This document shows positions 7,855-21,382 of a DNA stretch of 64,000 nucleotides, one piece after another. This DNA comes from Amaranthus tricolor (Eukaryota; Streptophyta; Magnoliopsida; Caryophyllales; Amaranthaceae). The stretch's first letter is position 1. Every line of letters begins with the position of its first letter. Location: positions 22,643,106 to 22,707,105 of the forward strand of contig NC_080060.1 in NCBI RefSeq assembly GCF_026212465.1, in the 5' to 3' direction. A program made the translations under genes and the position numbers. Under the pieces are notes generated by a model, which did not search any database, was not told the origin of the DNA, and saw only the letters and a list, made by a program, of their open reading frames with translations.

Positions 7855-10800
7855 GAAAGTGCCAAAAAATCTTTAAAATCCATAAAATCGCAATTTAGCA
7901 CTTGACTATGAAGTTCAATTCTCGCCACTTTATCACAATAATCTATACCAAATAGTGTTGTGTGCCATGTTTCGTGAAAAACAAACCAAGTTTGAGCTAC
8001 TTTATGCGCGAAAGTGCCAAAAAAGCTTAAGAAACCATGGAATCGACACTTAGCACGGAATTTCTCGCATATGACTATGATTTTCAATTATAAGCATTTC
8101 AACACAATCATTTATACCAAATAGTATTGTGTGCCACGTTTCGTGCAAAACAAACCATGTTTGAGCTACTTTACGCGCGAAAGTTCCAAAAAAGCATAAT
8201 AACCCATAAAATCGCAACTTAGCACGTAATTTCTAGTATATGACTATTTTTAGCATAGAAATAGGATTTTCAATTCTAACAACTTCAACATAATAATATA
8301 TGCCAAATAGTGTTGTGTGCCATGTTTCGTACAAAACAAAGCAAGTTTGAGCTACATTATGTGCAAAAGTGCCAAAAATGTTTAAAAACACTTAAAACAG
8401 CAACTTAACACATAATTTCTAGCATATGACTATGATTTTCAATTCTATCCACTTCAACACAATAATATATACCAAATAGTATTGTGTGCGAAGTTTCGTG
8501 TAAAACAAACCATGTTTGAGCTACTTTACGAGCGAAAGTGCCAAAAAATCTTTAAAACCCATAAAATCGCCACTTAGCACATAATTTCTAGTATATGACT
8601 ATGATTTTCAATTCTAACCACTTCAACACAATAATATATACCAAATAGTATTGTTTGCCAAGTTTCGTGTAAAACAAACCATGTTTGAGCTACTTTACGA
8701 GCGAAAGTGTCAAAAAATCTTTAAAACCCATAAAATCGCAATTTAGCACATGACTATTAAGTTCAATTCTCGCCACTTTAACACAATAATCTATACCAAA
8801 TAGTGTTGTGTGCCAAGTTTCGGGAAAAAAAAAACCAAGTTTGAGCTTCTTTATGCGCGAAAGTGCCAAAAACGCTTAAGAAACCATGAAATCGAAACTT
8901 AGCACGGAATTTCTTGCATAAGACTATGATTTTCAATTATAAGCATTTGAACACAATAATTTATACCAAATAGTATTGTGTGCCAAGTTTCGCGCAAAAC
9001 AAACCAAGTTTGAGCTACTTTATGCGCGAAAGTGCCAAAAAAGCTTAAATACCCATAAAATAGAAACTTCTTAAGTAATTTCTAGCGTATGACTATGATT
9101 CTCAATTATAACCAGTTCAAGACAATAATATATACCATATAGTGTTGTGTGCCAAGTGTCGTGCAAAACAAACAAAGTTTGAGCTAATTTATGCGCGAAA
9201 GTGCAAGAAACTTATAAAAACCCTTAAAATCACAACTTAACACGTATATTCTAGCATATGACTATGAATTTCAATTCTAACCACTTCAAGAAAATAATAT
9301 ATGCCAAATTTTTTTGTGTGCCAAGTTTCGTGCGAAACAAACCAAGTTTGAGCTACTTTATGCGCGAAAGTGTCAAAAACGTTTAAAAACCCTTAAATTC
9401 GCAACTTAACACGTAATTTCTAGCATATGACTATGATTTTCAATTCTAACCACTTCAACACAATAATATACCAAATAGTATTGTGTGCCAAGTTTCGTGC
9501 AAAACAAACCAAGTTACTTTATGCGCGAAAATGGCAAAAACGTTTAAAAACCATTAAAATGGCAACTTAATACGTAATTTCTAGCGTATGACTATGATTT
9601 TCAATTCTAACCACTTCAACACAAGAATATACCAAATAGTATTGTGTGCCAAGTTTCGTGCAAAACAAACAAAGTATGAGCTACTTTATGCGCGAAAGTG
9701 CCAAAAAAGCTTAGAAACCCATAAAATCGCAACTTAACACGTAATTTCTATTATATGACTATGATTTTCAATTATAACCACTTCAACACAATAATATATA
9801 CCAAATAATTTTGTGTGCAAAGTGTCGTGAAAAAATAGCAAAGTTTGAGCTACTTTATGCGCGAAAGTGCCAAAAAAGCATAAAAACCCATAAAATCGCC
9901 ACTTAGCACGTAATTTCTAGTATATGACTATGATTTTCATTTATAACCACTTCAACACAATAATATATACCACATAGTATTGTGTGCCAAGTTTCCTGCC
10001 AAGAAAAAACAAAGTTTCAACTACTTTATGCAAGAAAGTGAAAAAAAAGCTTAAAAACCATTAATATTGCAACTTAGCACGTAATTACTAGCATATGATT
10101 GTGATTTAAAACCCATAAAATCGCAAATTAGCACATGACTATTAAGTTCAATTCTCGCCACTTTAACACAATAATCTATACCAAATAGTGTTGTGTGCCA
10201 AGTTTCGGGAAAAAAAACCAAGTTTGAGCTTCTTTAGGCGCGAAAGTGCCAAAAAAGCTTAAGAAACCATGAAATCGAAACTTAGCACGGAATTTCTAGT
10301 ATATGACTATCATTTTCAATTATAACCACTTCAACACAATAATATATACCAAATAATTTTATGTGCAAAGTGTCGTGAAAAAAAATACAAAGTTTGAGCT
10401 ACTTTATGCACGAAAGTGACAAAAAAGCTTAAAAACCATTAAAATCGCAACTTAGCACGTAATTACTAGCATATGACTGTGATTTTTAATTCTAACCACT
10501 TCCACACAAGAATATATACCAAATAGTATTGTGTGCCAAGTTTCGTGTAATACAATCCAAGTTTGAGCTACATTACGAGCGAAAGTACCAAAAATGCTTA
10601 AAAACCCTTAAAATCGCAACTTAACACGTAAATTTTAGCATTTATAAAGCATTTTCTATTTTAACCACTTCAAAACAATAATATATGCCAAATAGTTTTG
10701 TGTGCTAAGTTTCGTACAAAACAAACCAAGTTACAGCTACTTTATGCGCGAAAGTGCCAAAAACGCTTAAAAACCCTTAAAATAGAAACTTAACACGTAA

Positions 10801-13800
10801 TTTCTAGCATATGACTATAATTTTTAATTCTAACCACTTCAACAAAATAATATATGCCAAAGAGAATTTTGTGCCAAGTTTCGTGCAAACAAACCAAGTT
10901 TGAGCCACTTTATCCGCGATAATGCCAAAAACGCTTAAAAACCCTTAAAATCGCAACTTAACACGTAATTTCTAGCATATGACTATGATTTTCAATTCTA
11001 ACCACTTCAACACAAGAATATACCAAATAATGTTGTGTGCCATGTTTCGTGCAAAACAAACCAAGTTTGAGCTACATTGTGCGTGAAAGTGCCAAAAAAG
11101 CATAAAAACCCACAAAATCGCAACTTAGTACGTAATTTCTAGTATACGACTATGATTTACATTTATAACCACTTCAATAAATAATATATACCACATAATG
11201 TTGTGTGCCAAGTTTCGTGCAAAAAAAACCAAGTTTCAACTACTTTATGCACGAAAATAACCAAAAAGCTTAAAAACCATTAATATCGCAACTTAGCACG
11301 TAATTACTAGCATATGACTGTGGTTTTAAAATCTAACCACTTCAACACAACAATATATACCAAATAGTATTGTGTGCCAAGTTTCGTGAAAAACAAACCA
11401 AGTTTGTGCTACTTTACGAGCGAAAGTTCCAAAAACGCTTAAAACCCCTTAATTTCGCAACTTAACACGTAATTTTTAGCATATGACGAGGATTTTAAAT
11501 TCTAACCACTTCAACACAATAATATATGCCAAATAGTGTTGTGTGCCAAGTTTCGTACAAAACAAACGAAGTTTGAGCTACTTTATGCACGAAAGTGCCA
11601 AAAACGCTTAAAAACCCTTAAAATAGCAACTTAACACGTAATTTCTAGCATATGACTATGATTTTCAATTCTAACCGCTTCAACACAATAATATATGCCA
11701 AAGAGAATTGTGTGCCAAGTTTCGTGCAAAACAAACCAAGTTTGAGCTACTTTATGTGCGAAAATGCCAAAAATGCTTAAAAACCCTTAAAATGACCACT
11801 TAACACGTAATTTCTAGCATATGACTATGATTTTCAATTCTAACCACTTCAACACAAGAATATACCAAATAGTATTGTGTGCCAAGTTTCGTGCAAAAGA
11901 AACTAAGTTTGAGCTACTTTATGCGCGAAAGTGCCAAAAAAGCTTAAAAACCCATAAAATCGCAACTTAGCATGTAATTTCTAGTATATTACTATGATTT
12001 TCAATTATAACCACTTCAACACAATAATATATACCAAATCATTTTGTGTGCAAAGTGTCGTGCAAAAAAATACAAAGTTTGAGCTACTTTATGCACGAAA
12101 GTGACAAAAAAGCTTAAAAACCATTAAAATCGCAACTTAGCACGTAATCACTAGCATATGACTGTGATTTTAAATTCTAACCACTTCAACACAAGAATAT
12201 ATACCAAATAGTATTGTGTGCCAAGTTTTGTGTAAAACAAACCAAGTTTGAGCTACTTTACGAGCGAAAGTGCCAAAAACGCTTAAAAACCCTTAAAATC
12301 GCAACTTAACACGTAATTTTTAGCGTATAACAAGGATTTTCTATTTTAACCACTTCAACACAATAATATATGCCAAATAGTGTTGTGTGCTAAGTTTCGT
12401 ACAAAACAAACCAAGTTTGAGCTACTTTACGCGCGAAAGTGCCAAAAACGCTTAAAAACCCTTATAATAGCAACTTAACACATAATTTCTAGCATATGAC
12501 TATGATTTTAAATTCTTACCACTTCAACACAATAAAATATACCAAATAGCGTTGTGTGCCAAGTTTCGTGCAAAGTAAACCAAGTTTGAGCTACTTTATG
12601 CGCGAAAGTGCCAAAACCTTTGAAAAACCATTAAAATCGCAACTTAACACGTATATTCTAGCATATGACTATGAATTTCAATTCTAACCACTTCAACAAA
12701 ATAATATATGCCAAATTTTGTTGTGTGCTAAGTTTCGTGCAAAACAAACCAAGTTTGAGCTACTTTATGCGCGAAAGTGTCAAAAACGCTTAAAAACCCT
12801 TAAATTCACAACTTAAGACGTAATTTCTAGCATATTACTATGATTTTCAATTCTAACCACTTCAACACAATAATATACCAAATAGTATTGCGTGCCAAGT
12901 TTCGTGAAAAAAACAAACCAAGTTTGAGCTACTTTATGCGCGAAAGTGCCAAAAAAGCATAAAAACCCATAAAATCGCCACTTAGCACGTAATTTGTAGT
13001 ATATGACTATGATTTTCATTATAACCACTTCAACACAATAATATATACCACATAGTGTTGTGTGCCATGTTTCGTGCAAAAAAAATGAAGTTTCAGCTAC
13101 TTTATGCTCGAAAGTGACAAAAAACCTTAAAAACCATTAATATCGCAACATAGCACGTAATTACTAGCATATGACTGTGATTTAAAAATCTAACCACTTC
13201 AACACAAAAATATATACCAAATAGTATTGTGTGCCAGGTTTCGTGTAAAACAAACTAAGTTTGAGCTACTTTACGATCGAAAGTTCCAAAAACGCTTAAA
13301 AACCCTTAAAATCGCAACTTAAAACGTAATTTTTAGCATATAACTAGGATTTTCAATTATAACCACTTCAACATAATAATATATGTCAAATAGTGTTGTG
13401 TGCCATGTTTCGTACAAAACAAAGCAAGTTTGAGCTACTTTATGCGCAAAAGTGCCAAAAACATTTAAAAATCCTTAAAACAGCAACTTAACACGTAATT
13501 TCTAGCATATGACTATGATTTTCACTTCTAACCACTTCAACACAATAATATAAACAAAATAGTATTGTGTGCCAAGTTTCGTGTAAAATAAACCATGTTT
13601 GAGCTACTTTACGAGCGAAAGTACCAAAAAATCTTTAAAACCCATAAAATCGCAATTTAGCACATGACTATGAAGTTCAATTCTCGCCACTTTAATACAA
13701 TAATCTATACCAAATAGTGTTGTGTGCCAAGTTTCGTGAAAAACAAACCAAGTTTGAGCTACTTTATGCGCGAAAGTGCTAAAAAAGCTTAAGAAACCAT

Positions 13801-16800
13801 GAAATCGAAACTTAGCACGGAATTTCTCGCATTCGACTATGATTTTCAATTATAAGCATTTAACACAATAATTTAGACCAAATAGTATTGTGTGCCAAGT
13901 TTCGTGCAAAACCAACCATGTTTGAGCTACTTTATGCGCGAAAGTGCCAAAAACGCTTAAAAACCCTTAAAATAGCAACTTAACACGTAATTTCTAGCAT
14001 ATGACTATTATTTTAAATTCTTACCAATTCACCACATTAATATATACCAAATACTATTGTGTGCCAAGTTTCGTGCAAAACAAACCAAGTTTTAGCTACT
14101 TTATGCGCGAAAGTGCCAAAAACTTTTAAAAACCGTTAAAATCGCAACTTAACACGTATATTCTAGCATATGACTATGAATTTCAATTCTAACCACTTCA
14201 AAAAATAATATATGCCAAATTTTGTTGTGTGCCAAGTTTCGTGCAAAACAAACCAAGTTTGTGCTACTTTATGCGCGAAAGTGTCAAAAACGCTTAAAAA
14301 CCCTTAAATTCGCAACTTAACACGTAATTTCTAGCATATGACTATGATTTTCAATTCTAACCACTTCAACACATTAATATACCAAATAGTATTGTGTGCC
14401 AAGATTCGTGCAAAACAAACCAAGTTTTGAGCTACTTTATGAGCGAAAGTGCCAAAAAAGCATAAAAACCCATAATATCGCCACTTAGCACGTAATTTCT
14501 AGTATTTGACTATGATTTTCATTTATAACCACTTCAACACAATAATATATACCATATACTATTGTGTGGCAAGTTTCGTGCCAAGAAAAAACAAAGTTTC
14601 AACTACTTTATGCAAGAAAGTGAAAAAAAAGCTTAAAAACCATTAATATCGCAACTTAGCACGTAATTACAAGCATATGACTGTGATTTAAAAATCTAAC
14701 CACTTCAACACAACAATATATGCCAAATAGTATTGTGTGCCAGGTTTCGTGTAAAACAAACAAAGTTTGAGGTACTTTACGAGCGAAAGTTCCAAAAACG
14801 CTTAAAAACCCCTTAAATCGCAACTTAATACGTAATTTTTAGAATATAACTAGGATTTTCAATTCTAACCACTTCAACATAATAATATATGACAAATAGT
14901 GTTGTGTGCCAAGTGTCGTGCAAAACAAACCAAGTTTTAGCTACTTTATGCGCGAAAGTTACAAAAAATCTTAAAAACCCAAAAAGTCGAAACTTACAAC
15001 GTAATTTCTAGCATATGAGTATGATTTTCAATTCTAAACACTTCAACACTATAATATATACCAAATAGTATTGTGTGCCGAGTTTCGTGAAAAACAAACC
15101 ATGTTTGAGCTACTTTACGAGCGAAAGTGCCAAAAAATCTTTAAAACCCATAAAATCGCAATTTAGCACATGACTATGAAGTTTAATTCTCGCCACTTTA
15201 TCACAATAATCTATACCAAATAGTGTTGTGTGCCAAGTTTCCTGAAAAACAAACCAAGTTTGAGTTACTTTATGTGCGAAAGTGCCAAAAAAGCATAAGA
15301 AACCATGAAATCGACACTTAGCACGGAATTTCTCGCATATGACTATGATTTTCAATTATAAGCATTTCAACACAATATTTTATACCAAATAGTATTGTGT
15401 GCCAAGTTTCGTGCAAAACCAACCATGTTTGAGCTACTTTATGCGCGAAAGTACCAAAAACGCTTAAAAACCTTTAAAATAGCAACTTAACACGTAATTT
15501 CTAGCATATTACTATGATTTTAAATTCTTACCACTTCAACACAATAATATATACCAAATAGGGTTGTGTGCCAAGTTTCGTGCAAAACAAACCAAGTTTG
15601 AGCTACTTTATGCGCGAAAGTGCCAAAAACTTTTAAAAACCGTTAAAATCGCAAATTAACACTTATATTCTAGCATATGACTATGAATTTCAATTCTAAC
15701 CACTTCAACAAAATAATATATGCCAAATTTTGTTGTGTGCCAAGATTCGTGCAAAACATACCAAGTTTGAGCTATTTTATGCGCGAAAGTGTCAAAAACG
15801 CTTAAAAACCCTTAAATTCGCAACTTAACACGTAATTTCTAGCATATGACTATGATTTTCAATTCTAACCACTTCAACACAATAATATACCAAGTAGTAT
15901 TGTGTGCCAAGTTTCGTGCAAAAGAAACAAAGTTTGAGCTACTTTATGCGCGAAAGTGCCAAAAAACCATAAAAACCCATAAAATTGCCACTTAGCACGT
16001 AATTTCTAGTATATGACTATGATTTTCATTGATAACCACTTCAACACAATAATATATTCCACATAGTATTGTGTGCCATGTTTCGTGCCATAAAAAACCA
16101 AGGTTGAACAACTTTATGCACGAAAGTGACAAAAAAGCTTAAGAACCATTAGTATCGCAACTTAGCACGTAATTACTAGCATATGACTGTGATTTAAAAA
16201 TCTAACCACTTCAACACAATAATATATACCAAATAGTATTGTGTGCCAGGTTTCGTGTAAAACAAACAAAGTTTGAGGTACTTTATGCGCGAAAGTGCCA
16301 AAACGCTTAAAAACCCTTAAAATAGCAACATAACATGTAATTTCTAACATATCACTATGATTTTCAATTCTAACCACTTCAACACAATAATATATGACAA
16401 ACAGTGTTGTGTGCCATGTGTCGTGCAAAACAAACCAAGTTTGAGCTACTTTATGCGCGAAAGTGCCAAAAAATCTAAAAAACCCATAAGGTCGAAACTT
16501 ACCACGTAAGTTCTAGCATATGAGTATGATTTTCAATTCTAAACACTTCAACACTATAATATATACCAAATAGTATTGTGTGCCAAGTTTTGGTAAAACA
16601 AACCATGTTTAAGCTACTTTACGAGCGAAAGTGCCAAAAAATCTTTAAAACCCATAAAATCGCAATTATCTATACCAAATAGTGTTGTGTGCCAAGTTTC
16701 GTGAATAACAAACCAAGTTTGAGCTACTTTATGCGCGAAAGTGCCAAAAAAGCTTAAGAAACCATGAAATCGAAACTTAGCACGGAATTTCTCGCATATG

Positions 16801-19800
16801 ACTATGATTTTCAATTATAAGCATTTCAACACAATAATTTATACCAAATAGTATTGTGTTCCACGTTTTGTGCTAAACAAACCATGTTTGAGCTAATTTA
16901 TGCGCGAAAGTGCCAAAAAAGCATAACAACCCATAAAATCGAAACTTAGCACGCAATTTCTAGTATATGACTATGATTGTCAATCATAACCACTTCAACA
17001 CAATAATATATACGACATAGTGTTGTGTGCCAAGTTTCGAGCAAAAAAAAACCAAGTTTGAGTTACTTTTTGCACGAAAGTGACAAAAAATCTTAAAACC
17101 CATAAAATAGCAACTTAACACGTAATTTCTAGCATATGACTATGATTTTCAATTCTAACCACTTCAACACAATAATATATACCAAATAGTATTGTGTGTG
17201 AAGTTTCGTGTAAAACAAACCATGTTTGAGCTACTTTACGAGCGAAAGTGCCAAAAAATCTTTAAAACCCATAAAATAGCAACTTAACACGTAATTTCTA
17301 GTATATGACTATGATTTTCATTTATAACCACTTCAACACAATAATATATACCACATAGTGTTGTGTGAGAAGTTTCGTGCAAAAAAAAAACCAAGTTTCA
17401 GCTACTTTATGCTCGAAAGTGACAAAAAAGCTTAAAAACCATTAGCACGTAATTACTAGCATATGATTGTAATTTAAAAATCTAACCACTTCAACACAAC
17501 AATATATACCAAATAGTATTGTGTGCGCGGTTTCTTGTAAAACAAACCAAGTTTGAGCTACTTTACGATTGAAAGTTCCAAAAACGCCTAAAAACCTTTA
17601 AAATTGCAACTTAACACGTAATTTTTAGCATATAACTAGGATTTTCAATTCTAACCACTTCAACATATTAATATATGCAAAATAGTGTTGTGTGCCATGT
17701 TTCGTACAAAACAAAGCAAGTTTGAGCTACTTTATGCTTAAAAGTGCCAAAAACGTTTAAAAACCCTTTAAAACAGCAACTTAACAAGTAATTTCTAGTA
17801 TATGACTATGATTTTCAATTCTAAACACTTCAACACAATAATATATACCAAATATTATTGTGTGCCAAGTTTCGTGTAAAAGAAACCATGTTTGAGCAAC
17901 TTTACGAGCGAAAATATCAAAAAATCTTTAAAACCCATAAAATCGCAATTTAGCACATGACTATGAAGTTCAATTCTCGCCACTTCAACACAATAATCTA
18001 TACCAAATAGTGTTGTTTGCCATGTTTCGTGAAAAACAAACCAAGTTTGAGCTACTTTATGCGCGAAAGTGCCAAAAAAGCTTAAGAAACCATGAAATCG
18101 AAACTTAGCACGGAATTCCTCGCATAAGACTATGATTTTCAAAAATAAGCATTTCAACACAATAAATTATACCAAATAGTATTGTGTGCCAAGTTTCGTG
18201 CAAAACAAACCATTGTTGAGCTACTTTATGCGCGAAAGTGCCAAAAACGCTTAAAAACCCTTAAAAGAGCAACTTAACACGTAATTTCTAGCATATGACT
18301 ATGATTTTAAATTCTTACCACTTCAACACAATAATATATACCAAATAGTGTTGTGTGCCAAGTTTCGTGCAAAACAAACCAAGTTTGAGCTACTTTATGC
18401 GCGAAAGTGCCAAAAAAGCTTAAACACCCTTAAAATAGAAACTTCTTAAGTAATTTCTAGCATATGACTATGATTCTCAATTATAACCAATTCAACACAA
18501 TAATATATACCAAATAGTGTTGTGTGCCAAGTGTCGTGAAAAACAAACAAAGTTTGAGCTACTTTATGCGCGAAAATGCCAAAAACGCTTAAAAACCCTT
18601 AAAATCGCAAGTTAACGCGTATATTCTAGCATATGACAATGAATTTAAATTCTAACCACTTTAATACAATAATATAGTGTTGTGTGCCAAGTTTCGTGCA
18701 AAACAAACAAGTTTGAGCTACTTTATGCGCAAAAGTTCCAAAAACGCTTTAAAATTCTTAAAATCGCAACTTAACACGTAATTTATAGCATTTGACTATG
18801 ATTTTCAATTCCAATCACTTCAACAAAAAGATACACCAAATAGTATTGTGTGCCAAGTTTCGTGCAAAACAAACCAAGTTTGAGCTACTTTATGCGCAAA
18901 AGTGCCAAAAAAGCATAAAAACCCATAAAATCGCAACGTAGTGTTGTAATTACTCGCATATGACTGTGATTTTCAATTTTAACCACTACAACACAATAAT
19001 ATATGCCAAATAGTGTTGTTGCCAAGTTTCGTATAAAAGAAACCAAGTTTGAGCTAATTTATGCGCGAAAGTGCCAAAATCGTTTAAAAACCCTTAAAAC
19101 ATCATCTTAACACGTAACTTCTAGCATATGACTATGATTTTAAATTCTAACCACTTCAACATAATTATATATACCAAATAGTGTTGTGTGCCATGTTTCG
19201 CGCAAAACGAACCAAGTTTGAGCTAATTTATGCGCTAAAGTACCAAAACAGCTTAAATACCCATAAAATCGAAACTTAGCGAGTAATTTCTAGCATACGA
19301 CTATGATTCTCAATTATAACTAGTTCAATACAATAATATATACCAAACAGTGTTGTGTGCCAAGTGTCATACAAAACAAACCAAGTTTGAGTTACTTTAT
19401 GCGCGAAAGTGCCAAAAACTTTTAAAAACCCTTAAAATCGCAACTTAACACGTATATTCTAGCATAAGACTACGAATTTAAATTCTAAACACTTCTACAC
19501 AATAATATATGCCAGATAGAATTGTGTGCCAAGTATCGTGCAAAACAATCCAAGTTTGAGCTACTTTATGTGCGAAAGTGACAAAAAATCTCAAAAACCC
19601 ATAAATTCGAAACTTAGCACGTAATTTCTAGCATATGACTATGATTTTAAATTATAACCACTTCAACTCAATAACATATACCAAATTATAACCACTTCAA
19701 CTCAAAAACCCAAATATACCACTTAACACGTAATTTCTAGCTTTTGACTATTATTTTCAATTCTAACCAATTCAACACAAGAATATACCAAATAGTATTG

Positions 19801-21382
19801 TGTGCCAAGTTTCGTGCAAAACAAACCAAGTTTGAGCTACTTTTTGCGCGAAAGTGCAAAAAAAGCTTAAAAACTCTTAAAATCGCAACATAGCACGTAA
19901 TTTCTAGTATATGACTATGATTTTCAATTATAACCAATTCAACACAATAATATATACCAAATATTTTTGTGTGCAAAGTTCCGTTAAAAAAAAAGGAAAG
20001 TTTAGTTACTTTATACACGAAAGTGACAAAAAAGCTTAAAAACCATAATAATCGCAACTTAGCACGTAATTACTAGCATATAACTGTGATTTTAAATTCT
20101 AACCACTTCAACACAACAATATATACCAAATAGTATTGTGTGCCAAGTTTCGTGTAATACAAACCAAGTTTGAGCTGCTTTACGAGCGAAAGTGCCAAAA
20201 ACGCTTAAAAACCCTTAAAATCGAAACTTAACACGTAATTTTTAGCATATATCAAGGATTTTCAATTTTAACCACATAAACACAATAATATATGCCAAAT
20301 AGTGTTTTGTGCCAAGTTTCGTACAAAACATACCAAGTTTGAGCTAATTTATGCGCGAAAGTGCCAAAATCATTTAAAAACCCTTAAAACATCAACTTAA
20401 CACATAATTTCTAGCATATGACTATGATTTTCAATTCTAACCACTTCAACAAAATAATATATACCAAATAGTGTTGTGTGCCATGTTTCGTACAAAACGA
20501 ACCAAGTGTTAGCTACTTTATGCGCGAAAGTGCCAAAACAGCTTAAATACATAGAAAATCGAAACATAGAAAGTAATTTCTAGCATATGACTATGATTCT
20601 CAATTTTAACCATCTCAATACAATAATATATAACAAACAGTGTTGTGTGCCATGTGTCGTGCAAAAAAAACCAAGTTTGAGCTACTTTATGCGCAAAAGT
20701 GCCAAAAACTTTTAAAAACCCTTAAAATCTAACCACTTCTAGCATATGACTATGAATTTCAATTCTAACCACTTCAACACAATAATATATGCCAAATAGA
20801 ATTGTGTGCCAAGTTTCGTACAAAACAAACCAAGTTTGAGCTACTTTATGCGCGAAAATGCCGAAAACGCTTAAAAACCCTTAAATTCGCAACTTAACAC
20901 GTAATTTGTTAGCATATGACTATGATTTTCAATTCTAACCCCTTCAACACAACAATATACCAAATAGTATTGTGTGCCAAGTTTCGTGCAAAACAAATCA
21001 AGTTTGAGCTACTTTCTGCGTGAAAGTGCCAAAAAAGCTTAAAAACCCATAAAATCGCAACTAGCATGTAATTTATAGTATATGACTATGATTTTCAACT
21101 ATATGCACTTCAACACAATAATATATACCAAATAGTTTTGTGTGTAATGTTTCGTGATAAAAAATTCAAAGTTTGAGCTACTTTATGGACGAAAGTGACA
21201 AAAAAGCTTAAAAACCATTAAAATCGCAACTTAGCACGTAATTTCTAGCTTATGACTGTGATTTTAAATTCTAACCACTTCAACACAACAATATATACCA
21301 AATAGTATTGTGTGCCAAGTTTCGTGTAAAACAAACCAAGTATGAGCTACTTTACGAGCAAAAGTGCCAAAAACGCTTAAAA
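7855..21382 (-). repeat. Array block 1: diverged monomers in mixed order
   Basis: Monomers differ visibly from their neighbours. A recurring monomer pair can be followed: one with TACGAGCGAAAGT and GTGTAAAACAAAC, then one with TTTTTAGCATATAACTAGGAT (for example near 13170-13350, 14670-14850 and 17460-17640). A shortened type with TTTAGCACATGACTAT and CTCGCCACTTT recurs near 7900, 8750, 10130, 13660, 15170 and 17950. Spacings are multiples of the monomer, but I see no near-identical long repeats. Confidence 0.8.

Noticed and set aside
7847..7870. A second CACTA element starting here (CACTAGTGGAAAGTGCC reads like a 5' terminus)
   Set aside because: The end motif is palindromic, so it reads as a start in either direction. 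The following GAAAGTGCC is the ordinary satellite consensus, found in hundreds of monomers.
7432..7905. Plus-strand open frame of 157 codons after the protease gene
   Set aside because: It runs through an AT microsatellite, the subterminal inverted repeats, the transposon terminus and into the satellite. Its composition is that of the repeats.
18361..18380. Possible CENP-B-box-like motif in the monomer (TTTCGTGCAAAACAAAC)
   Set aside because: It shares TTCG, the central A and a C with the mammalian box but lacks the essential GGG, and plants have no established CENP-B centromere system. The match is probably chance.
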